NCBI GenBank assembly: GCA_964016875.1
Contig: OZ024737.1
Coordinates: forward strand, 35,899,683-35,963,682
Length of the DNA stretch: 64,000 nucleotides
Source: Fallopia convolvulus
Lineage: Eukaryota; Streptophyta; Magnoliopsida; Caryophyllales; Polygonaceae
Direction: 5' to 3'
Part shown: positions 54,420 through 64,000 of the stretch, in pieces
How positions within the stretch are numbered: the stretch's first letter is position 1
Layout: the number at the start of each line of letters is the position of its first letter
Program-made: the position numbers and the translations under genes
Notes under the pieces: generated by a model
Told to the model about the DNA's origin: nothing
Database searches by the model: none
Seen by the model: only the letters and a program-made list of their open reading frames with translations

Positions 54420-55713
54420 GGTTTGGAGCATTTATAATTTCGTACTTTTACGATACATATTGAAGGGTTCTTTAACCTTAAGTTTGAAAGTTTTTAGTCA
54501 ATTCAAATCTGCACTATTCTCGACTTGGTTTCTTCAAGTTACCTCATTATGTTTTATTTGTTCAATTCAAGATATAATATCAGGTGGTAAATATTTTACA
54601 CGATAATATGATGTTCCATTTGAAGCTTCATAGAACTCGTCATATTTCAACACGCTCAACACATTTATTACCAAAAACATGCTCAAAAAACCATTCCACA
54701 CTAGAAAACTTGACCATATATATAACTTTCCACCACTTAAAGAGTTGCATTCGCATTTCATCAAAACTACAAGTTACTCACCTAGTCACCTTCCCTAATC
54801 CTAACAATAATTAACATTTTCAAACCGCATAAACGAATGCTATATTGCCTATATGTACATTAGTACATACGATTATTCCTAACTTGCCTATTTTGCTAGA
54901 CTGCGAATAGACTTTGTACATGAAAGACCAGAGATAACAAATGGAATGGTCAAAACTTGAATTGATAGGAATTAGAAAGAGACAATGTCTTTGTTTAGAC
55001 GGACCTATCAAAATATGTACTATGAATAAATAGATAAACATAAGCCACCACTAAGCTCCTAGTGTGTCACTTGTAATTGTTATGCAATTTTTGTTTAATT
55101 ATGAATTTGATTTGCTTAGTTCGGAATATATTATAACAGAGAAGTGGAATATATTATAACAGGTCATGTTTAGCAACATAGATATAGAGACTTATTATGC
55201 TGGAACGTTTCCAAGATAAGGTCAAATGTCATTATCAACTAATAAATCATGATCATAAAACAATAATAATCGGAGCCGTGTTTGGTGAAGCTGCAAGTGT
55301 ACTTCACAAATCACCTAGCTCCAACGTTGTCTTTTTACCTAACTGTATGCGGCTTCTAAATTAAACTTAAAGGAGAGACATTAACCATTGCCACTCTGTG
55401 ACATTGTTGCCTTCAGACATGGATGTAGATTAAGAGGGAGCCTTAAAACAAGCCAAATGCCACTACCATTCACTAATAAAACCCAGGAATGCACCTAAAA
55501 AAAACTGCAATAGCACATCTCTATCAAATATTAAATTAGGATCCAACTTTCAATTCCGTTTAGACAAAAGTGTCAAAGCACAAAATGCAGCAAGAAGTAG
55601 CTGCTCAGAACACAATTAAGTAATTAACAGTGAAAAACAATAGCAAAGCCTCAACAAGGATTTAGTCTAACCTCTGACAAAAATGATTTGATTGCCCTCA
55701 AGAACTTCACTAA
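54420..55713. other. Intergenic, likely 3' region of eIF3c
   Basis: The right part (to 55713) should hold the eIF3c 3' untranslated region. A minus-strand frame at 54567-54764 (65 codons) has no recognisable motif. Nothing else is visible. Confidence 0.4.
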
Positions 55714-58700
55714 TCAACGGCTGTGGTTGAGACTGACCATCCTAGAAGACGAATCCATATGCCCTCCTCTTCCCAAAGAGCTTCTCCCGTACCCGCCTCT
55801 CCCTCTCGCCTGACCTCGGTCCCTACTATACCCTCCTTGTCCAGGTGTCACAGGCCTACCACCACCATAACCTGATCGACCCGTATTTGTCTGCCTCCCA
55901 TACGAGTTATTCTCCTGCCACCTCCCGCCGCCACCTGTCACAGCAGCGTAATCCGGTCCATCTCTCCTCTTAAAAGATAGCCCATCCAAACCCATACTTC
56001 CACCGCCTATCTTCGCCTCAAACGCTCTCTCATTCATTTCAGCAAGAAACGACATTCTCTCAGTTAGTTGAAACGCCAAGGCCTGAAGCCTCGTATGCTT
56101 GATTTCTTGAAAGATTATGCATTTTGTGGGCTGATCCCAGCTTGCATGGAGCTCATCTGTAATCATCATTTTACTAACTATGCTGTGGGTTTTGGACTCT
56201 GGAAGGTCAAACATCTTGGAGAGTTGGTCCAAGCTCAGAGAGTTGTAGGAGGACGAATATGTAAATAAATAGGTGCGAAGAGCCTCTTCTTTGATCTTGG
56301 ACTTTAGCATCTCGAACACTTTATCTTTGTCTCTCAGAAGCTTCCAGACTTGGAGAGAGGTGATGATGTCAAATGATTTTTGGAAGTCTCCTTGGCTAAG
56401 TGCTCTTGCTGAGGCAACTGCGTGGTCTCTGACATTTTCGGGAGGGCCAGTTAGCGTTTGCCTCTCGCTTGCGAAATCCAGTAGTCTTCTGAAGGCTTTA
56501 CTGATGACACGGTGTTTGGTGTCGAGTGTGTCTGCAGCGATGTTGGGAACTTCAAGTAGCATAGCGCATGTCAAATGAACAGCCTCTAATAGTTCGAGGT
56601 TGATGTGCATGTGGTATGGCATCTGACGTCTCCTTTCCAATCTCTCCTGTTGGGCGCAAAATAGATTCAGTAAGAAATGGATTTGTAAGCTCATAATTTC
56701 AATTAATTGGATAAAGCAGGAAGATATACATACTTAGAAACCAATCGTTGAATATGATTTTACATTTTTTGCTTATCAAATGAGTTTGCCCTACGTGTCC
56801 AGAAAAGATTTTACTTCTGATGACTGTGAATCTTTGTTGCATAAATTGTGTAAAGTGCAGACTGTAACTATACAAATTTCTTCCATAAAAGGAAAGGAGA
56901 ACACAAAGATAATAGAGAAGTCCAAATTTATTTTTTAAAAATACCTAGAGCTTGTAAAGTGCATGAACATTAATAAGGATATAAATTCAACAATACACAT
57001 GGAACCAATATTCCAGGGTAAACAATAAGAAAAAGTCGGGAGTACAAAGTATTACAAAAGACAACACTACTAGCAGTAGGAAGAAAACCCTTATAGTCCA
57101 TCTTTAAATAACTTGAAATAAATCCAAGTAGCAACAAAATTGTAAAGTCTAGATGACAAAATTAGGTTTCTTTATGTATGTAGAAGAAAAACCATCTATG
57201 ATTAGACTCTACATATACCAGTTAGTGAAGGGGAAAAGGGTACAAGGGAAAAAAATTTATCTTTCCAATGGCAATAAAGTTAAGAGATTCATATATCAGT
57301 GTGAAGCTTTACAACAGAAACAAAAGAAACATAGTAAATAATAAAACATACCTGTTCAGGAGTCTTATCTTGATATCGGTTATTGGAGAAACCTTGTGCG
57401 AGTAGCTCTCTCACCCTTCCAGCTGAATATAGTTCAGCAAGACAATTGTGTCCTTCAGCAATGAGCCCATTCCTAAAAGCAGATAAACCAAGTTGTGACA
57501 TAGCCCGGTTGAATAGTATTTGTGTGGATATATCCATCTGTTGTACATTGTCCTGCAAATGACTCATCAAAAGCAAGTCACGAGCAGTAGAAAACTTGTC
57601 CATCAGGGCATGATGATAGATGTCACATAGCATTGCACGAGCCTTCGTGCGCTCTTCCCCGTGTTTGTATATGAGAGAAACAAGGGTATCCATCAGGTCA
57701 CGACTGCTATCTGGGAACGTGGGTTTTCTAGCAACAATTTCAGGAACTGCAATGAATGTAGCTGGACCACGAACTTCATCAACAGCTTTGAACTCTTCAC
57801 CTTCAGCTTCACTCACCTCATCAGCCTGTTCGGCCAATTTCCTCATGGCAGTATACACCTCTTGAGGCTTGTAATATATTAGTTCAACACGTTTAAGGGC
57901 TACTTTAGAAGCAGCCTTTAAATTACCAGATCTTTCTAAGTACTCTTGTACATTCTGAGCAAGGACCTGAAACATAGGTTCATCTTTAAGCCTTTCTACA
58001 TACTCACGAGTGTGGGGATCAATGCACTGCAAGCTCTTGAAAAATTCAACATCTATCTTCTCCAGGAATGCTACCAAGTTTCCCCATACATGGATTGTTC
58101 CCTTGTAGTCTGGACCCTTCTGAGATTCACTCTCATCAGGCACAATCTCATCTACCACAATATTAGGATACTGATTGAGAATATCTAAAATAACAAGCAT
58201 GTTTTGAACACACTTCTTCCACACAGGAATTGGCATGTGCCCACTTAGACTAGCATTGATGTCAAATTGTGCAGACACAACGCCAAAAAGGATCTCTAGC
58301 TTCTGAGCAGGTGTCTTAGCAACCCTTGTCAAGAAGGTCAACTGCTCAACTAGCTCAAGTCTTCCAGTTCCCTTCTTACCACGTGCAGCACTAATCTCCT
58401 TGAACTTCTTATCCACTTTATCCCATGTGATCTCACTTGGGTCTTTCATGAATTGTTTGTCAAAGAGACGATCTTTCTTGGTCATCTTCTTTTGCCAATT
58501 ATCTGCAGATTCATTAGCATCACGGCTGTCATCATCTTCATCCTTTTCATCTTCCTCATCAGATTCTGATTCAGCTGGCATGTTTGATGGATCCTCCTCG
58601 ACATCAGACTCGTCTTCATCCATCTCATAATCCTCATCCTCACCTTCGTTCTCACTCTCAGGATTCTCCCTGCACTTTGTGATAAACTCCTCGTACTGCT

Positions 58701-59303
58701 TGTTATTCCTTTTCAGTTTTTGCTTCATGGAATTCAAGGCCTTGGCATTGCTACTGCTCATCTTCTTTACTTGACCTTTATTTGCAAAAGCTTCAATAAG
58801 ATAGTCCTCTAACATCACCAGAGCTTTTATGTACAGTGTAGGCACCTTGTCTGACTCCGTGACCCTCATCACCTTCTCAAGTTGTTTGTTTAACTTGTCA
58901 AAGTTTTCTTGCAGGTTAACCCAATCATTAATCTTCTTTGCATTCTTCATTTGCTCAACAGTAGCAGTCATCTCTTCAAAACGTTTGTCTTTAGCAGACT
59001 TGACAACACGTTTTTGACCATCAGAGTCATCACTATCACTATCATGAACTTGAAGATATTTGCTTCCAGCAGCTGCAGCAGAAGATTCACCAGCTCCACC
59101 AACATCCTCATCTACGTCTCCATAATCACTCTCCTCTTCCTCAGTGTCACTGTTGTCACCCTACCAATCCCAGAAAAAAGATGGGTATTTAGATGATGAA
59201 TGGACCATTCTTCTAACAAGTCAGATTTTAACAAGGTTCCAAATCAATCTAAATGTAAATTATGAAAAGTTCACCATACCTGTGTCCAGAAACGCGATGT
59301 CAT
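55714..59303 (-). CDS. eIF3c: Translation initiation factor eIF3 subunit c
   Basis: Three coding exons: 59303-59280 (8 codons, MTSRFWTQ), 59160-57352 and 56646-55714, all phase 0 and GT-AG, giving 921 residues (Arabidopsis about 900). The subunit is a core part of the eIF3 complex and binds eIF1, eIF5 and the 40S ribosome. Visible features: acidic N-terminus (SDTEEEESDYGDVDEDV), long eIF3c N-terminal domain with a second acidic block near residues 185-235, a PCI domain at roughly 640-800 (SLDQLSKMFDLPESKTHSIV) and an Arg/Gly-rich C-terminal tail (residues about 855-905). The tiny first coding exon was chosen because SRFW is the conserved start of plant eIF3c. A noncoding first exon probably lies near 60010-60150 (next entry). 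Confidence 0.95.
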
Positions 59304-60160
59304 ATCTCAGAAGTTTCTAGTTTACTTTGCACCAGTTGAAAATATCAGTGTAGCTGCAACATGAACATGTAATTGTGGAAACCAAGAGATTAATACTCAG
59401 TGACAAAACATAAGAAGAAGAAGAAAAAGATTGCCAAAATCATTCAATTTAATATGTTACTTTCCAAACTTTTTCATAGAATCACAAAGAGATCATATCC
59501 ATCAAATTACATCATCCACCCTTTTTTAGATTATTCAAATCAACGATTAGCAATATAAATATAATTCATCTTAAGTCTAAGGCTTCATATCTCTGTTCAA
59601 TTGGAAGCTTCATATCTCAATTAGCAATGGGACAATCGATCCAAAAGTCTAAAACTCCCTATAAAGTAGGAGCATTGGAGCAAACTTCCAATATAAAAGA
59701 CAGAAGTTTCAACTTGATTGTATCATGAGACTAAATCACCAAAGAGCAGTGGCGGAGGCAGGTGGGGGCGCGAGGGCGGTCGCCCCCACCTGCTGTCGGG
59801 AGTTCTCGGACAGGCACCAGCGGCACAAATCAAAGTGAAATTTTGGATATTTATTGAGAAATAAGAAACTCGGTTGACATAAAAACATTAGAAAAAGAAT
59901 TCAATCGAGAACGACAAGTTCAAACCCCCGATCAAATTTGGATATTTAAGAATTACAAACAAGACGAACGAGAGTAAAACCTAGAGATAAATACACAGTT
60001 TAAACCTACCTTTGAAGTAGAATTCGTCGAGGCAGAGAAGATATGCCGCCGGTGAGGAACTCTGAATTCTTTCTCCTTGGCAAACTCCCGGTCCTGAATC
60101 CTGATTCGCTCTCTCTCTCTGGTTTCGCTTGATTCTCTCTGGTTTCGCTTTGGAAAAATT
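59304..60160 (-). other. Likely 5' leader of eIF3c with an intron
   Basis: A good donor (TTCAAAG|GTAGGTTT, exon ends at 60010) and acceptor (GTTGCAG at 59354) would splice a noncoding first exon to the exon with the start codon, with a 656-bp leader intron. The intron holds a GC-rich hairpin (59758-59793). The presumed promoter/leader area has CTCTCTGGTTTCGCTT twice at about 60115 and 60135. Confidence 0.5.
59758..59793. repeat. Perfect 13-bp GC-rich inverted repeat
   Basis: GCAGGTGGGGGCG, ten bases, then CGCCCCCACCTGC. It begins with AGTGGCGGAGGCAGG, like the conserved end of a widespread plant transposon-like repeat, but the other end was not found. Confidence 0.6.
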
Positions 60161-60428
60161 GCATTTAACCATCCTTTATTTTAAATTGTTTACATTTAAC
60201 CACCCTTTATTTTAATTTTGGCTAAAAACCACAATATATATTTTTAATCTCACAATCTACCACCCAATTTAATAGAATCTCTTATTTCTCTGTTATATGT
60301 GCTAAATTACTTTCTTTCGCATCTTACTAACTAATTAAAGCTAGTGGTGTGTCCGGTTCCGAACCTTAAATAAAATTTTAAAAAAATAAAAGTGCAAAAT
60401 CGCGATCGCGGTTCCCCATTTTCACACT

Positions 60429-62640
60429 ATGTCGGTCGAGGTAAGACGAACAAAGGCTCGACTGCTCGAGGACATTGGCGCTAAAAAGGTTTGTTTTCTC
60501 CTTTAAGTTTAAGACGAGCAGGATGTTCTGGGTGGAGATGGCGGCAACGTAGGGCAAGATTCACATCCTCCCTCAGATTAAGCAGCAACACTCTCAAGGT
60601 GAAGAGGGAACCGGCAGATAGCAATTCCTTCAATCAATAACTCTAGCTCTAACCCTACGAGTTTTCTCCAAATTGAACATAGTTCAAAGTTTGCCTCATC
60701 GCTCGCATAATAATTGTTTGCTTTTGGTATTCACGACTTGCTCTTAGAAGAGCTCTTAAGCTTTGGCGCTAACTTTGTTCAGCTTCTCAATTTCTATGAT
60801 TTTTTTTCTTCTAATTTTGTCTTTCATTTTCAATTCTCCATGCGTAGCTGTCTTCATTTTTTGGAATTGGAACACGGCTTGACTAGTTTATGTCAGTAAG
60901 ATTGTAAAATATGTAATTACCCTTGGACCAAATCCGAACAATTTATATGCTGATACTGTATTGTGATGTGTGGATTTGTTTTTTTTGTTTGATTTTGCAA
61001 TGCTATCAGACCCTACAAAGAGATTGGTTTATAATGCATGTCTCTATGATCCCACTGATCAATATGGTCAGATATGTTGTCTCCCATCAATGAAAGTTTG
61101 GTATTTTGCCTCCTTGAATCATTTAAATTTGACTATAGACCTTGCTTATTTGAGAACTTTCAATAAAATGTTTTCTTTTTAATTCATGTGGGTTAAATTC
61201 GTTGTGATTTTCTTTCATGGATCGATTCCACTCTTTTAGGTATAGGTATTTGTTCAATAAAATTAGATTTGGTGAGTAGCTTGAATTTGAATGGAAAGTT
61301 TTCCACTGGCAGGCCGATTCCATGTCAATTGATGGATGTGGTGCACCCAGGGGTAATGTCGATGCACAAGGTCAAGTTTCGATCACATTTGGTACTGTAT
61401 AATAGGAATTAAAATTGTTTGCTTCGTTTCTTCTGAGCTTGAATGGTAATTGGCTTTTTTATTGTAGATTATTTTGAGTAATTTATGGTTTGCAACTTTC
61501 TTATCATCTTATGTATACAAGAAATTTGTAAGTTGTCTGTGATATGCTGCTGATTTTGTGGTGTTGAATGTATGTAACAACTAATTGGCATATGGGTATG
61601 AATGGATGCCTTGATATCCTACCATCTAAAATGTTTAATGAAATTAATGCATTTAAGATTATCATGGTTACCCCAATGATGAAATATTTGTATAATTTCA
61701 TGATGTGTAGGGGAGTTCATGTAATTTCTTAAATTTACGATTGATCTAGAATATCCTAATTTATGTTGGTTTTATTATTTATGGGTACAATCACTTGAAT
61801 TGTTTAGAGGCCTTATTGGAACAATTTGCACTTTAGACATTAACTAGGGAAAGTTTGTAAAGAGTAGCAACTGATGGGTGATTAAATTAGTTCAATAAAA
61901 AAAAATCCTTTTAAGTATCATGTAGCGCCAATAGGTAGGATGTGTTTTCATGCTCTCCAGTTTTTATTGATGTCTTAGTGTCCTGGACATGAACAAGCTT
62001 AGAAGAAATTAAAAGAAATGATTTTTTTTTTTTCTGGACGTGAACAAGCTTAGAAGAAAATAAATGATTTTTTCCACACAGAAAATCAGAGCTTGATAAT
62101 GTATCCATATTTGGATTGCTTTAACCCCAATATGGAAGTAGAAAGCAATAATTAAGGAAATGAGCTTTGTGGGTTGATGAGATCTTTGCTGTGATAAATT
62201 CTACAGTTACAAACCTATAGAAAGAAGAGAAGTATGCAAATGAGGAGCAAGTCATTAGATTGTCCCTTGTCAGGAAGCTTTCTTTTTATTGATATTTTAT
62301 TGCGCTAATGGTGAAAATCTGTTGCATATCGATCACCATGTTGAAGCTATATATTGATAGCCTAGCTAGAGAAAGAGAGGGGCTTCTACTTCTCAAGGTT
62401 GAGAGATGTAAGGATCCAAACCATCCGAAGTGGGCCAAAGCTATGATGGAGCTATCTATTCTTGGCTTGGGGGAATATGCTAAAGAGTTACTATCCATTG
62501 GGGCATGCATGGAGTACTACTAGCAAGGCTGCGGCTCTTTCCAAACCATCTACACTAGCTGATTCTTCAAAACCTTCATCTTCAGCTCCAAAGACCGGGA
62601 TGTCTGTTGTTTTCCAGGAAGTAAATTCTTACATGTAAGG
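60429..62640 (+). pseudogene. Unrecognised gene pieces, apparently broken
   Basis: Three pieces look like exons. 60429-60488 starts with ATG and encodes MSVEVRRTKARLLEDIGAKK before a donor (AAAAAG|GTTTGT). 61313-61370 follows CTGGCAG and encodes ADSMSIDGCGAPRGNVDAQ before GTCAAG. Near 62339-62625, a frame encodes LAREREGLLLLKVER and PNHPKWAKAMMELSILGLGE and reaches a stop at 62521. The next frame continues sensibly with SKAAALSKPSTLADSSKPSS before a CAG-ending position near 62618. The frame change falls at GCATGCATGG (about 62503-62512), consistent with a 4-base duplication. I do not recognise the family. It may be a pseudogene or a misread gene with other exons. Confidence 0.35.
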
Positions 62641-63777
62641 TTGGAGAAAGGTAGCAAAACATACAATTAAGTTAATTTTGTGTCTACGCAGCATGTTGAT
62701 ATCGATAGTAAAGAGCTTCCAGTGCTGAAGAGGTCGGAGATTTCAACTGAGTAGTGTTCGCCTATACAGACGACAGGAAGCTCGTGCATATAGGACTATA
62801 CATGTACGTCGAATTTGCTTTGGTTTTGTCTTCTTTATATATATATAGATACAAGTGGGTTTGGTTTGTAAGAATATGAATGAACCTTTTTCAGCAGGGT
62901 GAATGACTTATGTTAGTCTCTGACTCAGATTTGAGGCTCTAAATCAGAGCTTTGTACTAATTAAGGGTTTGTATGGTCTTTTGCACAGGATTAATTAATT
63001 AGTTGGTTGAATAGATGAAAAATTTGTTGTCAATAATGTGTTCGACAGTATTATATCAAGATCCGAATTCCAAGTAATATCTTTTGATGTTATTTATTGT
63101 ATTTTAGGGTTTTGATTTTTAAATTGGGTTATTTATAATGTGTCTTCATGAAACATTATATATCTTTTTCAAGGATGCATAATGTTGGGTTAATTTTCCA
63201 CCTATGTTTGTTTCAAATTAAAATATGTATCTCTTCTGACCATTCTAAATTTTAAATAATTTGTCTTTTTTTATAAGCTGTTTATTTCTTAGATTTAAAT
63301 AATAGATTATTTAATGTAAACCCGTACCTAATACACTAGTTTATTTTCAAACATTTGCTCTAGAACCATGAGTACAGGGCATTGATCGAGCAAATCTCTC
63401 CTCTAGTCCTCTTATACAAACCGTATAATTTATATCCACCAAATTTGTGATTTATTCGGATATGTAAAGACCAGTTTAACCGATGTAATTATAAAAGTTC
63501 CTAGTTTACTTGTAAGTTGTAACGGTCTATTATCATCCCAATAACTTACAGTCTTTTGGAAAATAAAAACTCACAATAAAATAAAGAAAAATTAATCTTT
63601 ACAAATTTTTCTGGTCCAAAATTTGATCTTCCGGCTATAAGATTTATCCACCTACAAAAGTTGACGCATATAATCTTTACAAATATTGTTGTTGAGATTT
63701 ATCTGCTCAACGCCTTCTCGACACCATTGTTATACGGTCCGATCAAACTTGAAATTTGAACTCAACTTCTCGACACC
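62641..63777. other. Intergenic, upstream of the gene at 63778
   Basis: AT-rich sequence with no protein-like frame. The right end should contain the promoter of the gene at 63778. Confidence 0.4.
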
Positions 63778-64000
63778 ATGGGCTCAAATTCAGATCCTCC
63801 GCCCCACCACAATCCTAACACCAACACCAACCACCACATCCACCCTCCTTCCGACGACGAGGAGGAGGACATCCGACTTCAACTCACCTTAGGGTACTCC
63901 TACAACGACGAACCACCAGCAGCCCCCAACTCCATTCTCCAAAACGACACCAACATCCACCAAAACGACAATGACGACAGCAACAACAACGGCCACGTGG
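63778..64000 (+). CDS. 5' end of a plant gene, runs off the window
   Basis: An open frame of 74 codons from ATG 63778 with no stop before the window edge. It starts MGSNSDPPPHHNPNTNTNHH, then has an acidic patch (SDDEEEDI), then RLQLTLGYS, and ends in Asn/Asp-rich sequence. LQLTL fits the LxLxL form of the EAR repression motif seen in many plant transcription regulators, but a five-residue match alone is weak. Codon use looks coding (GC-rich at third positions, unlike the flank). The family cannot be named from this start. Confidence 0.6.
   Translation, partial: MGSNSDPPPHHNPNTNTNHHIHPPSDDEEEDIRLQLTLGYSYNDEPPAAPNSILQNDTNIHQNDNDDSNNNGHV

Noticed and set aside
54567..54814. Overlapping short frames on both strands
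   Set aside because: No recognisable domain and no gene-like surroundings.
1..64000. CRISPR array, operon, phage or bacterial mobile system
   Set aside because: All genes are plant-type with introns, repeats are transposon-derived, and no regularly spaced repeat-spacer pattern occurs.

Overview
This is a window of plant nuclear DNA, most likely from a eudicot. All host genes have GT-AG introns, and they encode plant-type proteins: a GAUT12/IRX8-like pectin/xylan glycosyltransferase, a UGT87-like glycosyltransferase, three DUF4220/DUF594 membrane proteins, a DFO-like meiotic protein and eIF3c. The intergenic DNA is AT-rich and packed with plant retroelements and DNA transposons. I see nothing bacterial, no operon, no CRISPR array and no rRNA or true tRNA gene. 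I cannot name the species.

Layout. 0-5 kb is a nest of retroelements: a short Gypsy-derived LTR element (4-1472) sits inside the gag of an older, decayed Copia element (to about 4235), followed by LTR-like sequence and a LINE endonuclease fragment. 5-9.7 kb has no convincing gene but holds a hAT miniature element, a possible Helitron end and a SINE. 9.7-12.9 kb is DUF4220 gene 1 (minus strand, two exons). 13.4-17.1 kb is a second short LTR element, itself interrupted by a Mutator-like element, followed by hAT-like debris. 17.3-24.8 kb is the main gene-rich block, all minus strand: UGT87-like, DFO-like and DUF4220 gene 2 (intronless). 25-28 kb is AT-rich with a truncated LINE. 28156-38169 is a complete-length Sirevirus (Copia) with 916-bp LTRs, a 5-bp target duplication, broken gag-pol and an extra envelope-position ORF.

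38.2-46 kb holds LINE and SINE remnants, DUF4220 gene 3 (plus strand, two exons), a hAT element, a chimeric Copia remnant, a LINE RNase H region split by another hAT element, and Stowaway-type MITEs. 46.8-49.6 kb is the GAUT12-like gene (six exons, minus). 50.4-54.4 kb holds a MITE, a SINE with a 16-bp target duplication, 2.3 kb of very AT-rich internally repeated DNA and a solo LTR of the same family as the element at 4-1472. 55.7-60.0 kb is eIF3c (minus). 60.4-62.7 kb carries exon-like pieces of an unrecognised, apparently broken gene. A new plus-strand gene opens at 63778 and runs off the end.

The host genes do not form a pathway. GAUT12 and UGT87 proteins work in Golgi wall-glycan synthesis and cytosolic small-molecule glucosylation, DFO in meiotic double-strand breaks, eIF3c in translation initiation. 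The one local gene relationship is the three dispersed DUF4220/DUF594 paralogues. Nothing here looks like a clearly new biological system. The most informative material is the structure of the mobile elements: nested insertions with exact target duplications, a family of short LTR elements with gag fused to a pol tail, and several unrelated hAT families sharing GGGT-rich subterminal sequence. Gene coordinates come from reading the sequence and splice sites by eye.
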